This document shows, piece after piece, positions 10,441 through 22,986 of a DNA stretch of 64,000 nucleotides; positions within the stretch are counted from its first letter, which is position 1, and each line of letters starts with the position of its first letter. The position numbers and the translations under genes are program-made. Under the pieces are notes generated by a model. That model did not search any database and was not told where the DNA came from. It was given only the letters and a program-made list of their open reading frames with translations. The stretch covers positions 86,112,368 to 86,176,367 of the forward strand of contig NC_058337.1 of the NCBI RefSeq assembly GCF_905475395.1, read 5' to 3'. The stretch is from Chrysoperla carnea. Its lineage: Eukaryota > Arthropoda > Insecta > Neuroptera > Chrysopidae.

Positions 10441-11049
10441 ATCATACAAAATATTTAAGAATGCTCTGTACAATAATATACCACGTACAGTTTAGCTCCA
10501 AATAGGCCAATTTCATTAGCTAAGCTGATTTTAGTAAAAAGAATTTTTTGTTGTAATCGAAAATTTAATACCCGAAACGTGCTCAAATTTGATATGATGA
10601 TACTGTTTTATCAGATACATACAACGCTTGTCAAAATCATGATTAATATAAATTCGTTTGCCAAGAATGTGGGGCCTATTAAATGAAAAAATGTTACATT
10701 TTTATATATTTAAAATTACCGAACTTCAAACCAAAATAAATAATTTTTATAACTTATATTGTCAAACTTTTTTTAAAAACTGCTTATACAAATAGCTTGC
10801 ATATTTATAATTTTTCTGTTTAATACCGATGTATTATAATAATTTATTTTATCATTTTATGAAGCTCATTTTCTTCAGAGTTCAGATAATTTACCAATCG
10901 TTATGGATGTGGTGAGCATACCGGCAACCCAATTGAGTTAATAGGCTTTCCCAAAAGTATTTTGAAGATCGTCGTCAGTTTTTTAATTTTTTTCGAGCAC
11001 GGAACTTTAAACTTGCACTTGAAACATAGCTAAGAACACTCTCCGTTAA
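10441..11049. other. AT-rich intergenic, nothing recognised
   Basis: No convincing frame, repeat boundary or RNA gene was seen on either strand. Confidence 0.35.
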
Positions 11050-11215
11050 ATTACCTTTCAAACGAATCCAAAAAAATTATAATCGATTAATCAGTTTAGG
11101 CGCTACGATGCCACTGACAGACACACACACACACACAGACACACACACACATACGCACATAGCGGTCAAACTTATAACACCCCTTTTTTTTAGTTCGGGG
11201 GTTACAAATATTAAT
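11050..11215 (+). repeat. Repeat tail with CA microsatellite
   Basis: Reads AAACGAATCCAAAAAAATTA, GGCGCTACGATGCCACTGAC, an ACACAC tract and then ATAGCGGTCAAACTTATAAC and a short GGGGG block. This order is that of a common arthropod interspersed-repeat 3' region. The frame giving a His-Thr run is an artefact of the CA tract. Confidence 0.5.
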
Positions 11216-14085
11216 CTTATGATTTACTATGTGACTAATTCAATTGATATATCTCTGAGATTTTCTAATATCAAGAAAAATTTATTTTTATCTAATTTTA
11301 ATCAAATTTCTTACTTTAAAAGTCATATAAAGGCATTTACTAAATATAACGTCAGCCCATAAGGATGTAAAATCCATCGAATTCTATTTGTCTGCCATTT
11401 GGTAGTATAGATAGGTAAATGAAATTTGCTAATAAAGAAAAATTTTTCTTTTTGATCCTCGTATTTCGACGATGCTTATTTGTCTATATCTTTTTTATGT
11501 TAAAGCAAAGCCATTGATAGCGCAAGATGGGCAAACAAATGGCAGATGGTTTGCAACTATTGAAAAAGTTCAAAAATTGTTTCATAATATAAAAATTGCA
11601 TTTTCAACCCTTTCGACGGTTTCCAACGATCTACTATTTTTTTGTACCAATTATATTGTCAATGGCTTTCTTTTATCATAAAGAGTGGGCAAAAATTTAT
11701 TCTCTACATACGAAAATTCAAACACAAATTTGAAAAACTTGACCTCCTGAAATTTGACACTCGCACACGATGGTTAAATTCACGTCGCTAGGATTAAATT
11801 TTCATTTTTTTTTTTTGAAGACAAACGTACCAATCTTCAAACGACAATATGATAATTGAATTTTCGGCGCTACAAATACCAGGATACGTTTATATGCATT
11901 CTATAGAGGCAGGAATAAGCAACCCGTTAATGAATCAATAATTCTTTATTATGAACTGTATTATGAACTGTACCAAGGCAGCATCAGTTTTGCATTATGA
12001 ATTTAAACTTTTTAATTTAAAGTTGATTCACAAATACATAAATAAATCATAATTCTCTTTATTATCTTATACTTACTAACCTCGCTATTTAGATTTTGTA
12101 GTAAGAGGTGTCGAATATGTCAAGGAGTTAAAACAGTCCTAGAAAAAAATAGAAAATAAAAATGTTGAAATTGTACAAACTAATGAAGTGGAAAGAAAAC
12201 CACGAATATGCAATATTAAATTTATATTGAAAATAATAATGCATTTTTTAAAAACTTATCCATTAATTTTTTAGTTCTTATTGTGTAAATTAGAAATAAT
12301 TTTTTTTAAGTGTCTTAGTACAGCATCTTAGAAATATTTAATCTACTAATAATTCGAATTAAAATTAATTAATTTGGTATTAATCACCACATGATAGTTA
12401 ATATTCGATAATTTTTATAGAGACTAACTTTGTAATTTTAAAATTTTCTCCATGGCTTTCTGCTACGCGAATTTAAAACCAATAATTTGGTTCCACACAA
12501 GATAAACAGAATTCAATTTCAGCCGAATCTATCCATATCTTATATCTTATAAGACGAAAAGTAAGAGTAAAATTTTTCAATGTCTGGATTAATTTTCAAT
12601 GTGCCGAAAATTAAAAATTTTGTTTAATTATTTAGCTTTCAAAATTTCGAAAACCAAGGCAGATATCGAAAAATTGTATTCTTATTTTTTGTATACAATC
12701 ATGAAGCTATAATAAAATTCATCATCAAAATTGAAAATAAGGTAATTTAAACCCTAAATCTAAAATTGCCTTGGTGCTCGTACTACCTTAAATGTACCTG
12801 TACAATTGTTAACAATGAAATACTATATTTCTAAGATTTTGACTACTTTAAAAAATTTTAGATGAAAAAAAGAAAAAAATAAGCAGATAAATCATTTGTA
12901 AAAATTTCGAAGGATTTTGGTGAGACTGAAACTTGGTCTTGTTCCATAGAAGAAGTCATGAGATACATCTAAACCGATTTTGCTCCCATATCTGTAGTCT
13001 CCTCATCTCTATATATCCTCTGCCCAAAACGTAAATAATACATGAATATTTATAATTAGAAATTTTATGATATTGTGATTGCTGAAGTCTGTCATTTCTC
13101 AGTTTCTTGAGAAATGAGATTGAGAAGGATCTCGTTTGATTAAAACGATTTGAATCTCTAGCCACGGCAACTCTAGAACTGATTTTAATGGCAGCTAGAT
13201 CTCACACACTAAATATTTCTTGCTATTTATTAAACCTTAGCGAACCAAGGAGCTAGGATCGTTACTGGAGGCCTGGAAATCTTCATTTAGACTCAATTAA
13301 TGGCTCTCTTAATATAATTCAAAAATTGATTTGACAACTGATATTTTTTCTAGAAATAAAAAGGACCCTAAGAAAATTAAGCAAAATTTTGACTGAAAAT
13401 GATTTATAAAGATTTCGTTTTTTATTTCTGTGATAGCTTATGAACGCATTATTTTAGAAACCTGTAAATGACATGGGATATGATTCTAGTGGAAGCGCTG
13501 AACGTATTGAAAAGTATTCAAGATGTTTTTTTTTTTACTATAGTCGTTAAAACTGAAATTTTATTTTCGATTAAGGAAGAAGAATATTTGTCAAAAGCAA
13601 AAATAATTCGGACTGCAGAGGATAACTGTTTATACTTCTTTGCCCGTTCTTCCTAAACCAGATTCTTTGACGAAAAAATTTATTTTACATAGTTTTATTA
13701 TGTCAAGTGCAAGGTTATAGGTAATAATCTATTAATTCGTTCGAAGCAAAGCTTTTTCCGATAGAGTTTTTTGCAATTGAGTTGGTATTCAAAAGAGATG
13801 AGATTTGCTCGAATTGGAAACCATTTCAGTAGGTTTTCCAGAAATCTATATTTCTGGAAATCTATGTAGTGATTTTATCATAGGTTAAATATAAACAGAC
13901 AATTTGCATCACCAGAAAACACGCACACACACACACACACAAAATCAGTCGTAATTACCTTAGGAAGAAAACATCAAAATAAATAATTATCGCAATTATC
14001 TAATTTTCTTACGAAAAAATACCATTTCAGAAAGACAATGAAATTATCAAATTAAATATCTTTCATAAAGGATTTTCCATTAAGA
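11216..14085. other. Intergenic sequence, no gene seen
   Basis: AT-rich. It contains a short ACACAC microsatellite near 13921-13941 and no frame with recognisable protein content. Small frames at 11472-11681, 12956-13165 and 13468-13656 look like chance. Confidence 0.35.
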
Positions 14086-14330
14086 GTGTCCGAACTGCAA
14101 GTTTTATACGACGTTTCATGTATAAGTGAGAATGCTCAGTTCGAGTTAAATAAATTAATTGATGCAGTGCCCTTAAATATAAACGCAAACGACGTCAGAT
14201 ATGCTATCAAACTCAACATTTATGGTCGAGTCTCCGAAGAATTGTATTTTTTGCAAAACAAAAATCTAGTGAAATCATGGTTGGTATTGGAAGAATTCAT
14301 CACGCAACAATGTGAGATATTTTTTGTGTA
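14056..14330 (+). pseudogene. Possible LTR-retrotransposon gag-like fragment
   Basis: A frame open through 14086-14397 translates to LYDVSCISENAQFELNKLID and then NANDVRYAIKLNIYGRVSEE and KSWLVLEEFITQQ. The pattern of an alpha-helical stretch, an AIKLNIYGRVSE-type block and a W-x-x-LEEFI block resembles the core of insect retrotransposon Gag proteins. There is no start codon supported by context, no zinc knuckle and no pol nearby. It is immediately followed by a hairpin (14403-14508). The call rests on weak similarity of pattern. Confidence 0.3.
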
Positions 14331-14402
14331 TGTGTGTGCCATATCCATCACAACGAATGTTTCCCTCATTTATAGATATTATTTTTATTTATTATAGTAC
14401 AC

Positions 14403-14508
14403 GAATTTGGCATTTTTGAACTATTTACATCCAAAACTAGTTACGTGACAATGCATATGCATATTTATATATAGTTTTGGATGTAAGTAGTACAAAAATG
14501 ATCAAATT
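14403..14508. repeat. Hairpin with 36-bp arms
   Basis: GAATTTGGCATTTTTGAACT...CATCCAAAACT (14403-14438) is inverted at 14473-14508 (AGTTTTGGATGTAAGTAGTA and on to CAAATTC), with a few mismatches. The loop contains ATGCATATGCAT. It is likely a small MITE or foldback remnant. Confidence 0.6.
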
Positions 14509-16150
14509 CTTGTGATAAATTATGTGCCCTAATTCATTACTATTATGTAAACTGTCAAACAAACATCAATTTATAATTATTTAATAAATTAGTATAACTA
14601 ATTAGCTTATAAATATAGTTAGGTAAGCAACCAAAAACATAATATATGTATTATACAGATTTACAAAAGTAAGCTAATAAAATTGTATATAAGTGTTTAT
14701 TTAACGTTTACATTTGTTTTTGTACAGGTTTCATAAGGAACTTCTTTCCAAATGGGACTCCCAGCCCACAATTTTTTATTATTACATAAAATAACTTATA
14801 TTCTTTAAAAAAAAAAAAAAAAATTATTCAATTAAAAATTTCAATTATATTTTCATATAAACAATTGGTTTAGTTAGGACAGTCTTAATGGTATAATCTT
14901 TATTGTGAATTCAATTTATAAAAATTATTGTGAAGATGGATCAGAAAACTATTATGACATATTTTTTAATTTATTTGTTACGGTCAAGACTGAATAATAG
15001 TTAGCTGTCATAATTATGAAATTAGAATATAAAACATATAATAATTATAAGTAAATTTATACTTTATATTTGGATGGAGCTAACAAAGAGGCTTATCTCA
15101 GGGTTGCTTTGGGAATTTTGGTAAGCCGTCAGTCACCTATGGTTCTAAAACGTGGTGCCTTAACCAGGCAGTAAAAAATGAGGGTTGACTTCAAAATTTT
15201 TTGTGAGATTTGTATGGGAAAAACCGCTGTTTCCGACGTTCTTGATACTTTGCACATCTCTACAGGCGCTCCAAATGAAAATAGAGCCTAGCTAGAGGAT
15301 TGACAATTTGTATGTAGGTTGAGCTGGTGATAAAAGAGTGTCTTTTGGGAGTAATTTTAAAAAAAGAGTGTCGTTGTGATTGTAAAAATTTGTATATAGC
15401 CCGTGTTCAAGGAAATGCCTTACTAATTGTCAACTTTTTATGTTGAAATTTCAAGCTCCTTCGTGATCTTTTCGTTTATGCACATCCTCTTGAGTAACAG
15501 AGAGAGAAAGCCTCTTCAAATTGAGTTACGGAATTGTAGTTTTAACTCCGCAGCCTTTTTTCTTTGTCTTTTATGTATACTGTTTCCCGCTCTTTTCAAA
15601 AATGTTAGAAGACAAAAGTCCTATTTCAATAAAAAGCTTGATCTTATAATAAGAAGCGTCTGTATAGGGAATAATATAACATTAGAGGTCTTTAATTAAC
15701 AATTGTTCTTTCTAAGAATGTACATAAATTTTGATCACAGTTGATCTCATCCGTGAAAATATAAAATAAAATAAATTAGTAATTTAGTATTCACCAACAA
15801 GTTGTTGATGGTCACGCGTCACGCGACCAAAATTATTTTTGCAATGTGTTGTCTTGTATCACATTTTTGTCTCTATTATTATATATTATTATAAATTTCG
15901 GAAATAGTAAATTAAAATTAATAAAAAAAAATATTTTCTACTTTTAAATTAAATAATTGGTTGGATAAACGCAAACAAATCAAATAGTACAAACATTCAG
16001 GTCAACTACGAATATCAAATGTTTAGGTCAAGGCACAAAATTTCATTAAAACCCGTGATTGAATTTCGGAAAATTTCAATTAAATATTTGTATTTTTGGG
16101 AATGATGCTACATATTTAATCTTGTGAATCATATGGAGTTGTCTCCTATA
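14509..16150. other. Intergenic sequence, no gene seen
   Basis: Includes a poly-A tract near 14805-14823 and a less AT-rich stretch (about 15075-15420) that looks like repeat DNA but shows no diagnostic ends or coding frame. The plus-strand frame 15427-15699 has no family resemblance. Confidence 0.35.
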
Positions 16151-16175
16151 TATTCAAATATCTGAGATTCAACTG

Positions 16176-16645
16176 TGTTAAGTTAACTGACCACTTTTCG
16201 AATTTTTCGTGGTCAACTAACTTAATGCTAGCGAACCACCCTGTGCGAGCCTGTTGCGAGCGGCAAAATCGAAATTTCACGAATAAAAAACTGCAGGTTC
16301 TCAGTATGGTTAACTCTATGGTTAACTTCGACCCAATTTTTCATTTCTTTAGGTAGTGGTCAACCAAACTTATTATTAAGTTAGAGAGCCAAATTTAAAT
16401 AATTGGGCGGTAAAAAAAAATAATTTACGAATAAAATTATTGGTTAAGTTGGGAAATTCTCATACCCTAAATAAGCGGCTCGTTAACTTAATGTTGGAGA
16501 ACCCCCTGGTGAAAAGTAAGTGAACGGAAATACCTATCAAATTCTCAGTATAGTAAGATTGAGAAATTGCTTCAGGTAGTAGTTTTAAAGGTAGTGCGTT
16601 TATTTAAGTGGTAAGGCATTACTTAAGTTGGCGGACCAGCTCCAT
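16176..16645. repeat. Degenerate repeat with a recurring TTAACTTAATGTTGG motif
   Basis: Forms of one motif (TTAAGTT...GACCAC or its complement) occur near 16177, 16209, 16355, 16481 and 16616, for example GTGGTCAACTAACTTAATGC, CGTTAACTTAATGTTGGAGA and TTACTTAAGTTGGCGGACCA. The first two form an inverted pair (AAGTTAACTGACCAC against GTGGTCAACTAACTT). It looks like a decayed mobile element or a small array. Confidence 0.5.
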
Positions 16646-17394
16646 TTTTTTTTTATAAATTGAGTTGTTAAACAAATTTATTTTTGAGAAAAATGAAATG
16701 ATTGTAGATATACAAGTTTTATAACAAAACTAAAAATTTTTTCAATCCATCGTGTGGCGAGATAGTATTAGCAAATATCTTGGTCTTTTGCAGATACTTT
16801 TTTTCCAAGTATATATCGGTGTATATGATTTTAACCAAATTCGACCCAATTGTTCTAACCACGATTTTATTAACTCGTTCTCGTTTATATATGTTCGGGT
16901 CAAATTTTTATGATTAATTTTATTTTTTATTCAAATCTATCTTGTAGTTTTGCGTGATGTTCGCCCAAACAGAAAAATTGACAGAAAGTCATTTGTATCT
17001 AATATTATAGATTAAATAAATAAAAAACTAAATAATTACTTTTACTTAAATAAAAGTTAATAGTTTACAACTGCATATATCTTTAACCTAAGAACAAATT
17101 TGCATGTATCAAATAATATATATTTACCAAAAGTGTTTATTAAAATCAAATTAAGAATGAATCATATAACACACATTAAGATTAGCGAAAACAAACAACA
17201 AATTAATATCTTTAGTTCTTTAATATGTTACTTACTCGCACATGTGTCATTAATACACGTGACAAAATAAAATTTATTCAAATTTCAAGGTACAATATTC
17301 GTAGAACATAATTGTTATTGAATTAATGACTGATAAATCGCAATTATTGTTCTATAAAAATTATGTAAATCTCTATATATTATAAATTCCAAAG

Positions 17395-17885
17395 TAAGCA
17401 TGTTTGTTTGTTTGTTTGTTACGCTTTCACGCTAAAACTAGCGAATGGTTTTTAATGAAACTGTACAGCAATATAGCTGATATATTAGAATAACACATGA
17501 GATATAATTTATAAAGATATATTCATAAAAAAATAAAAAAAACTTAAAAATTAATTTAATTTGACATTACCATAAATTACAGATTTTTGTAAGAGTAGTC
17601 ATTTGCCATTACCATATATTACAGATTTCTTTAAAAGTAGTCATTTGACATTACCATAAATTACAGATTTCTGTAAAAATTGCCAATATAAAATACTTCA
17701 CGGCCATCTTTTCTGAATTACTTAGTGAATAATTACCACCATATGAAAACCATACATATATTTTACCTGTGTAAAACAATCCTTACCATTATTTCGAGTG
17801 TTATAGAAAGAGGATAAACGAGAGCAATCTTTATCAATCTTTACTTTTAAACCCAGCGAAGCGGGTAGGTATCACTCTAGTTATG
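17395..17885 (+). repeat. Nonautonomous interspersed repeat with TTTG tract and GCGAAGCGGG end
   Basis: Begins AGTAAGCATGTTTGTTTG and GTTACGCTTTCACGC, then TTTTTAATGAAACTGTACAG, and ends AACCCAGCGAAGCGGGTAGG. These are hallmark end sequences of a widespread class of arthropod nonautonomous repeats. It carries an internal 42-bp tandem array (17561-17686). No coding content. Confidence 0.55.
17561..17686. repeat. Three-copy 42-bp tandem repeat
   Basis: TTGACATTACCATAAATTAC (or close variants) starts at 17561, 17603 and 17645, an exact 42-bp period. Each copy runs through AGATTT, then GTAAGAGTAGTCAT or variants. It lies inside the larger repeat at 17395-17885. Confidence 0.85.
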
Positions 17886-20556
17886 TATAACTCTGTAGTA
17901 ATTTCCGTTTTTCGGTAAGGAATTATGAAAAATTCGGCCATAGAATTCAAGCAGCCCCTATATTGTACAAAATGCATATATAATTTGAAAGGCCAAATAA
18001 GGTTAATTAGTCCCGGTAATTATTGGCCAACCATAGAAAATTTTGGTTTAGTACAATATCGCCACCCACAATAAAGTTGAAATAATATTTCATTCCTACA
18101 TGGTTCAATAATATTTCTTTCTTTTATATCAGGCTGGCCAACTTTCTATTTTACCTGAAAAGTTCATAATTGGCAACTTATATTTAAATTGCCTTGGTCA
18201 TACTAGGCATCTTTAAAGACTGAAAGGTTTTTTATAAAACTCAAATCGAGTTAAAATGTTATCGAAAAGACCTGCAGCAAAATATTCACGAACCTCCTCG
18301 TTCTTTCATTCAAATTTGTGTGTCGTTTACCTTGTAATTTTGAATTTTTCATTTGCAAAATTCTCCTAAACAAATATTTATAAGAATTTTGTAATCCATA
18401 AAATATAAATTTTTATTGCCGTAATATATTATTATAACTGTAAACTTTGATCCTATCTTAGTTAAATGTGTAATTGTCTTTATGCATACTTTTAAATAAC
18501 TAAACAAATCAATTTTTACACTTTTTGAGGACATTTCAATAGCTGAAGTAAAGTCAATAAAAAGGCACAATACAAATTAAATTAATAAGCAAATAGCAAA
18601 AATACGATGGCTTCACAAGGTAGCGTTGTATGAAAATTGTTCCGCTCGTTGAATGGTTGACGCACAACAAATGTGTTAAATATAAGGGGCTTCGATTTTA
18701 TGATTACAGCTCAGAATTATGCGTTGCGCGCAGGATCTAATTTAGCTTTGGCTCTAATAAAGATATTTGGAAAATTATGGTAGGTACGTAAATCAGAATT
18801 AAAAAGTAGCCGTTAAATTTACAACAATTTCTTGGCTCCCCTACGCAAAACATAATTGCTACGGAACTGATTTGACATTATTTGTTAGGGCATCTTTAAT
18901 AATATGTTATGCAACCAGCTAGCTGTTAAATCTCAATGAAAATAATTATCAACGTCAAACCTTTGCCCAACGTCAAACCATTTCCATGACCAGTAGTAAA
19001 TTTTCGATCCCTCAAGTAGTCACCCCCAAGCATGCATAAGGTTTACCATCACCTAGGCAGTCGACCTTTTTTTCTTGAACTCCTATAAGATTTTCTACAT
19101 GCAGACAACTTTTACATCTAAAAATTTTTGAAATATATGAAACTTTTTCACACAAACATGTTAATAGTAGCATTAAAAAATTATAGAAACATTTTCAAAT
19201 TTGAAACAAAAATTTAAATTGAAGTTGAATGTTTACACCTAGCTTCTTTTCAACTCAACCAATTAAAGATGACAAAAACACAAATGAAAAAGGTCATTTT
19301 AACCAATGTTTTTAGATCAAAGCAAACGGCATACCTTAAGTAGAACCGGAGATATAGAGAAAGAGTTCTATGAAAGCATAAAAAATGTGCAGAAGGAAAT
19401 TATGGTTTTAGTATAACTTGAGAAGGATCATAAGGATGAAAGTAAGGTGATATCCAATTCTTGATGACAAATATATCCATCAAAACCAAAATTAAGCAAA
19501 TTGTTTAGATTGGTTAGATAGATTAGGTAGGAATGAAATACATCTGACACCTAAGAGTGGTTGAATTTACTGCGCTAAAATTGCTCACTGTAAAATGGTT
19601 TTAATACAATTTTTCAAAATATTTTTTCCTATTCAAAATTAAAATTTTTAACTGACATTTTGGTCGTAGCTACCGGCACACCGGAAACTCTTGTAAATTA
19701 TTTATAATGACTGCGGCTTCAATATGATTTATTTTTCAAATCATATAATGTAATTTTATTTTGCCCGGCAGAAATTCAATTACCTTACTAGCACGTGTCC
19801 CCCCTTTAGTTAATTAACCACTATCAAGGGGCAACAAGTACTTCATCGTCACCTAATTTCAAGAAAAGAAACATTCAAAATTCGGCCAATGATTTATATA
19901 ACAAACGGACAAGTTGAAACTACGTCATTTAATAATTACATTTTTCTGACAGCATATATACCTGCTGATGTCGGGCGGGATGCCTTTTTGTTTCAGGCGA
20001 TCTCTCTACAACCATAACAGTACAAACAAACAAAATTAATAAAAATTGACAACAAAGGTTCTTAGATTTGGTTCTTTAGACTTGCACAAGTTCTGGATAA
20101 GCAAAATTTAATTTATTCGACTTAATCAATACTAGCTATATTTCGATTATATTGGTATCTCTTATTTAGGATTTGGTGAAAAATCTACGGACCATGAATA
20201 AAAAAAATTGATTTAATCACAAATAGAATTTGACATTGAAAAATTTAATTTTTTTAAATTTTCGCTGTAATTTAATAAAATATTATGGTAATATAATTCC
20301 TAAGTTTCTAGCTTAATCTAGCATTATAAAATACCTATTCTATGGATTCTACGTCAATCAAATTATTATAAAAATAATAAGCGTTTTGTCGTTATATAAT
20401 TACAGACATTTATTTTGATGACAGTTCAAAGAAATGGTAAAAAGATTGTTTTGTTTGTGTTTTTTTTTTTTTTTTTATTAAATTTGCATGTTTTTTCTCA
20501 ATTATTTTATTGAATCTACTTCATTTAAATATTCATGAAAACAAAGTTTTCCGTTT
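17886..20556. other. Intergenic sequence, no gene seen
   Basis: AT-rich. The minus-strand frame 18349-18570 has no recognisable content. No repeat with defined ends was identified. Confidence 0.35.
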
Positions 20557-20757
20557 AAAATGTTCCAAAAAGTTCTAGCTTCTAGGAAGTGTTCGACGGT
20601 GAAGGTACTAACTTACTAAGTATATAATTTTATTAAAATTATAGTATACCTGCAATAATTTTTTTTTGTTTCAAATGTTCCAAAAAGTTCTAGCTTCTGG
20701 GAAGTATTCCACAGTGTTCATACTCTATAATTTTATTAAATTTATAGTATACAAACT
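20557..20757. repeat. Two-copy tandem duplication, about 116-bp period
   Basis: ATGTTCCAAAAAGTTCTAGC at 20559 and again at 20675; both copies continue with TTCTRGGAAGTRTTC and end TATAATTTTATTAAAWTTAT AGTATAC. The second copy has a deletion of about 30 bp. Confidence 0.8.
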
Positions 20758-22837
20758 CAATCGGATAATTGAATTATCAGAATTGAATCAGATAATTAAA
20801 TTAACAGAATTATCATAATTCTATGAATTGTTTATGAGGTAAAACGGCTTGAAAATCAGCAATCGAGTTGAGGTGACACTAATCTTTGTTTCAAAGTTAA
20901 GATTTGAATCGACTCTTATAAACAGTACATTTGCAGGTGTCTTCATTATGGCAAGTTTCTGTTTTTTTTTACAAAAGTATCAAAAATGCTTTTTTTTGCG
21001 GGGCTCCGAAAATTTTAACTACATCACAAGTTTAAAATTAATAAACATTATTTTGCTTGTTTTATTTGTTTGTTTTTCTAGTAAGAAGGTGAAAAGACAA
21101 GATACGGTTTGAGCGACACGATTCTCAAACTGAACTCTCAGTAACAAAACTTTGAAATAAGGTTCGCTGCGGCAGAGCCATGGGAAAGTAATTTGAAATG
21201 CCATTTTTCTAAAAAAATGCCACCGTACAAATAACCATAACACCCGAAATGATTTCTTGTATAATTATTTTTTTAGTGCACTTACGTTGGATCGCCACAA
21301 CTAGCATTACAAAAATTCATTGATTAAAAAGTAAACGTGTAATTTCTATCCAAAAGTAGGGACAAATCTCAGCTTAAGCCAGCAAATTTAAGCCAAAGGT
21401 AAAAGATCAATTAGCGCCTTCGTCCGCTTATTAGATAGGCTCCATTGACTCCTGTAACTTAAAGCAAATTCTCTTTCATTATAAAATTGGAAACCTGTTC
21501 TAATAATTTGTTAAATAATGCATATTACAAAAATTTTTTTTCGTAACATTTTGTAAGTAAGTAGTAAGCAGTCACAACTGTCTACCAAATTGTATGTACT
21601 CCAGTTGAGATTAAAACCAAACCATGCACTCCTTGAATGTCCTCTACTTTCGTATCAAAGGGCCACACTATACAGAAAAAATCCCAAAATGTCGCACATC
21701 CAGTAAATATAACATACCTCCTATCTCTAACTAAAAAAAGATTCCATAAATATACTTACTAGTTCCATAAATCATCAAACATCTCTAGTCTACATTCCCA
21801 CTAAATTACACTATAATGGCTCCGATGGCTCAGTGGCGTTGTCTTCAATCCAGTGTATTACTATCTTAGCGTCTACGTATCAACCTTTTTTTTTTCAATT
21901 TTCAGTTTTCCTTACCATATTTTTTTCTTCAGAATAAATGATTGTTTTTATACTACAGCTAAATTTTCTCAAGCCAGAACTAGCTTGAAACTTTAGGGAA
22001 CTATTTAAATTTGCTTGCTATCGGCAAAATTATTTTAAATCTGGCTTATAAGTATATATTTTCGATTTCTTCACGTTATATGTAATGAGTAACGCCATGC
22101 TTGGTTTTCCTATATTGTATCATTAAACATTTGAGGAGCCTTGGGCCGAAAATCATACGGGCCTCATGTAAGGCAGATTTTTTTTTTTAATTTTAGGAAT
22201 CACGTGTAATATCAAAAATTATACTGAAGTAATTTAAACGGTTAATTGGATGTTAAAATGCTTTAAAATTTTTTGACTATCTGATTTTTACAGAAAAGCA
22301 TTTATTATGCATTTATTATAAGCCCCTTATAAGTTTATTATAAGAGCTATGTAGTTTTGAAGGTCTACGATTCAAGAACGCATGCTCCCTTATTTCATCA
22401 ACCATTTTTTGATTGATTTGTTTTACATTTTTTTTCACATTTTTTTCGATTTGATTGTTGGGGGTCCCCAGCACATCCGGAGGCCACTAATCCGGCGATC
22501 ATTGCCGTAGCTGTAGTAGAACTGAATTTTGTTGCCATTAGTAAAAAACAAAAGATTTATTTTCATGCATAATGCAACAATCATTTGAAAATATTCAAAA
22601 GGCTTAGACTTTGAATAGAATTTTTTCAATTTTAAAAAGAAGTCAAACAATCATAAACATAACACCCATTCTAGGATTATTGGCATTATTATCATTTTGG
22701 GAAGTTGGGTAATAAAACAATATATGTAGTCAGTTTTTCTATTTTTTTTAATTATTATTAATATAATAAAAAACGAATAAAAAATAAATTACATTACAGT
22801 TCAAGATCAAATAATAATTAATTATCATTATTATGTA
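20758..22837. other. Intergenic sequence downstream of gene B
   Basis: No gene or clear repeat recognised. Short frames at 20849-21112, 21019-21243 and 22435-22650 show no known motifs. Confidence 0.35.
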
Positions 22838-22986
22838 TTACGAAACCCATGCTTCATATGGAATGTATGCAAATAGATTTTGTATAAAATTTGACATAAT
22901 TGCAACTAATTTCTTCTTTAAATCTGGTTTCATTTCTTTTAATAAATCTTGTGCGTTTGTATTAATAAATAAATTTAATGCAGCTT
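22838..22986 (-). CDS. Gene B exon 5 (C-terminus and stop)
   Basis: Acceptor TTATAG precedes AAGCTGCA; with the C of exon 4 it reads Q-AALNLFIN. The exon ends IPYEAWVS then TAA. This is the amphipathic C-terminal helix usual in the family. No canonical AATAAA was seen just downstream. Confidence 0.85.

Noticed and set aside
11108..11362. Frame with a His-Thr run
   Set aside because: Translation of a CA microsatellite in a repeat tail.
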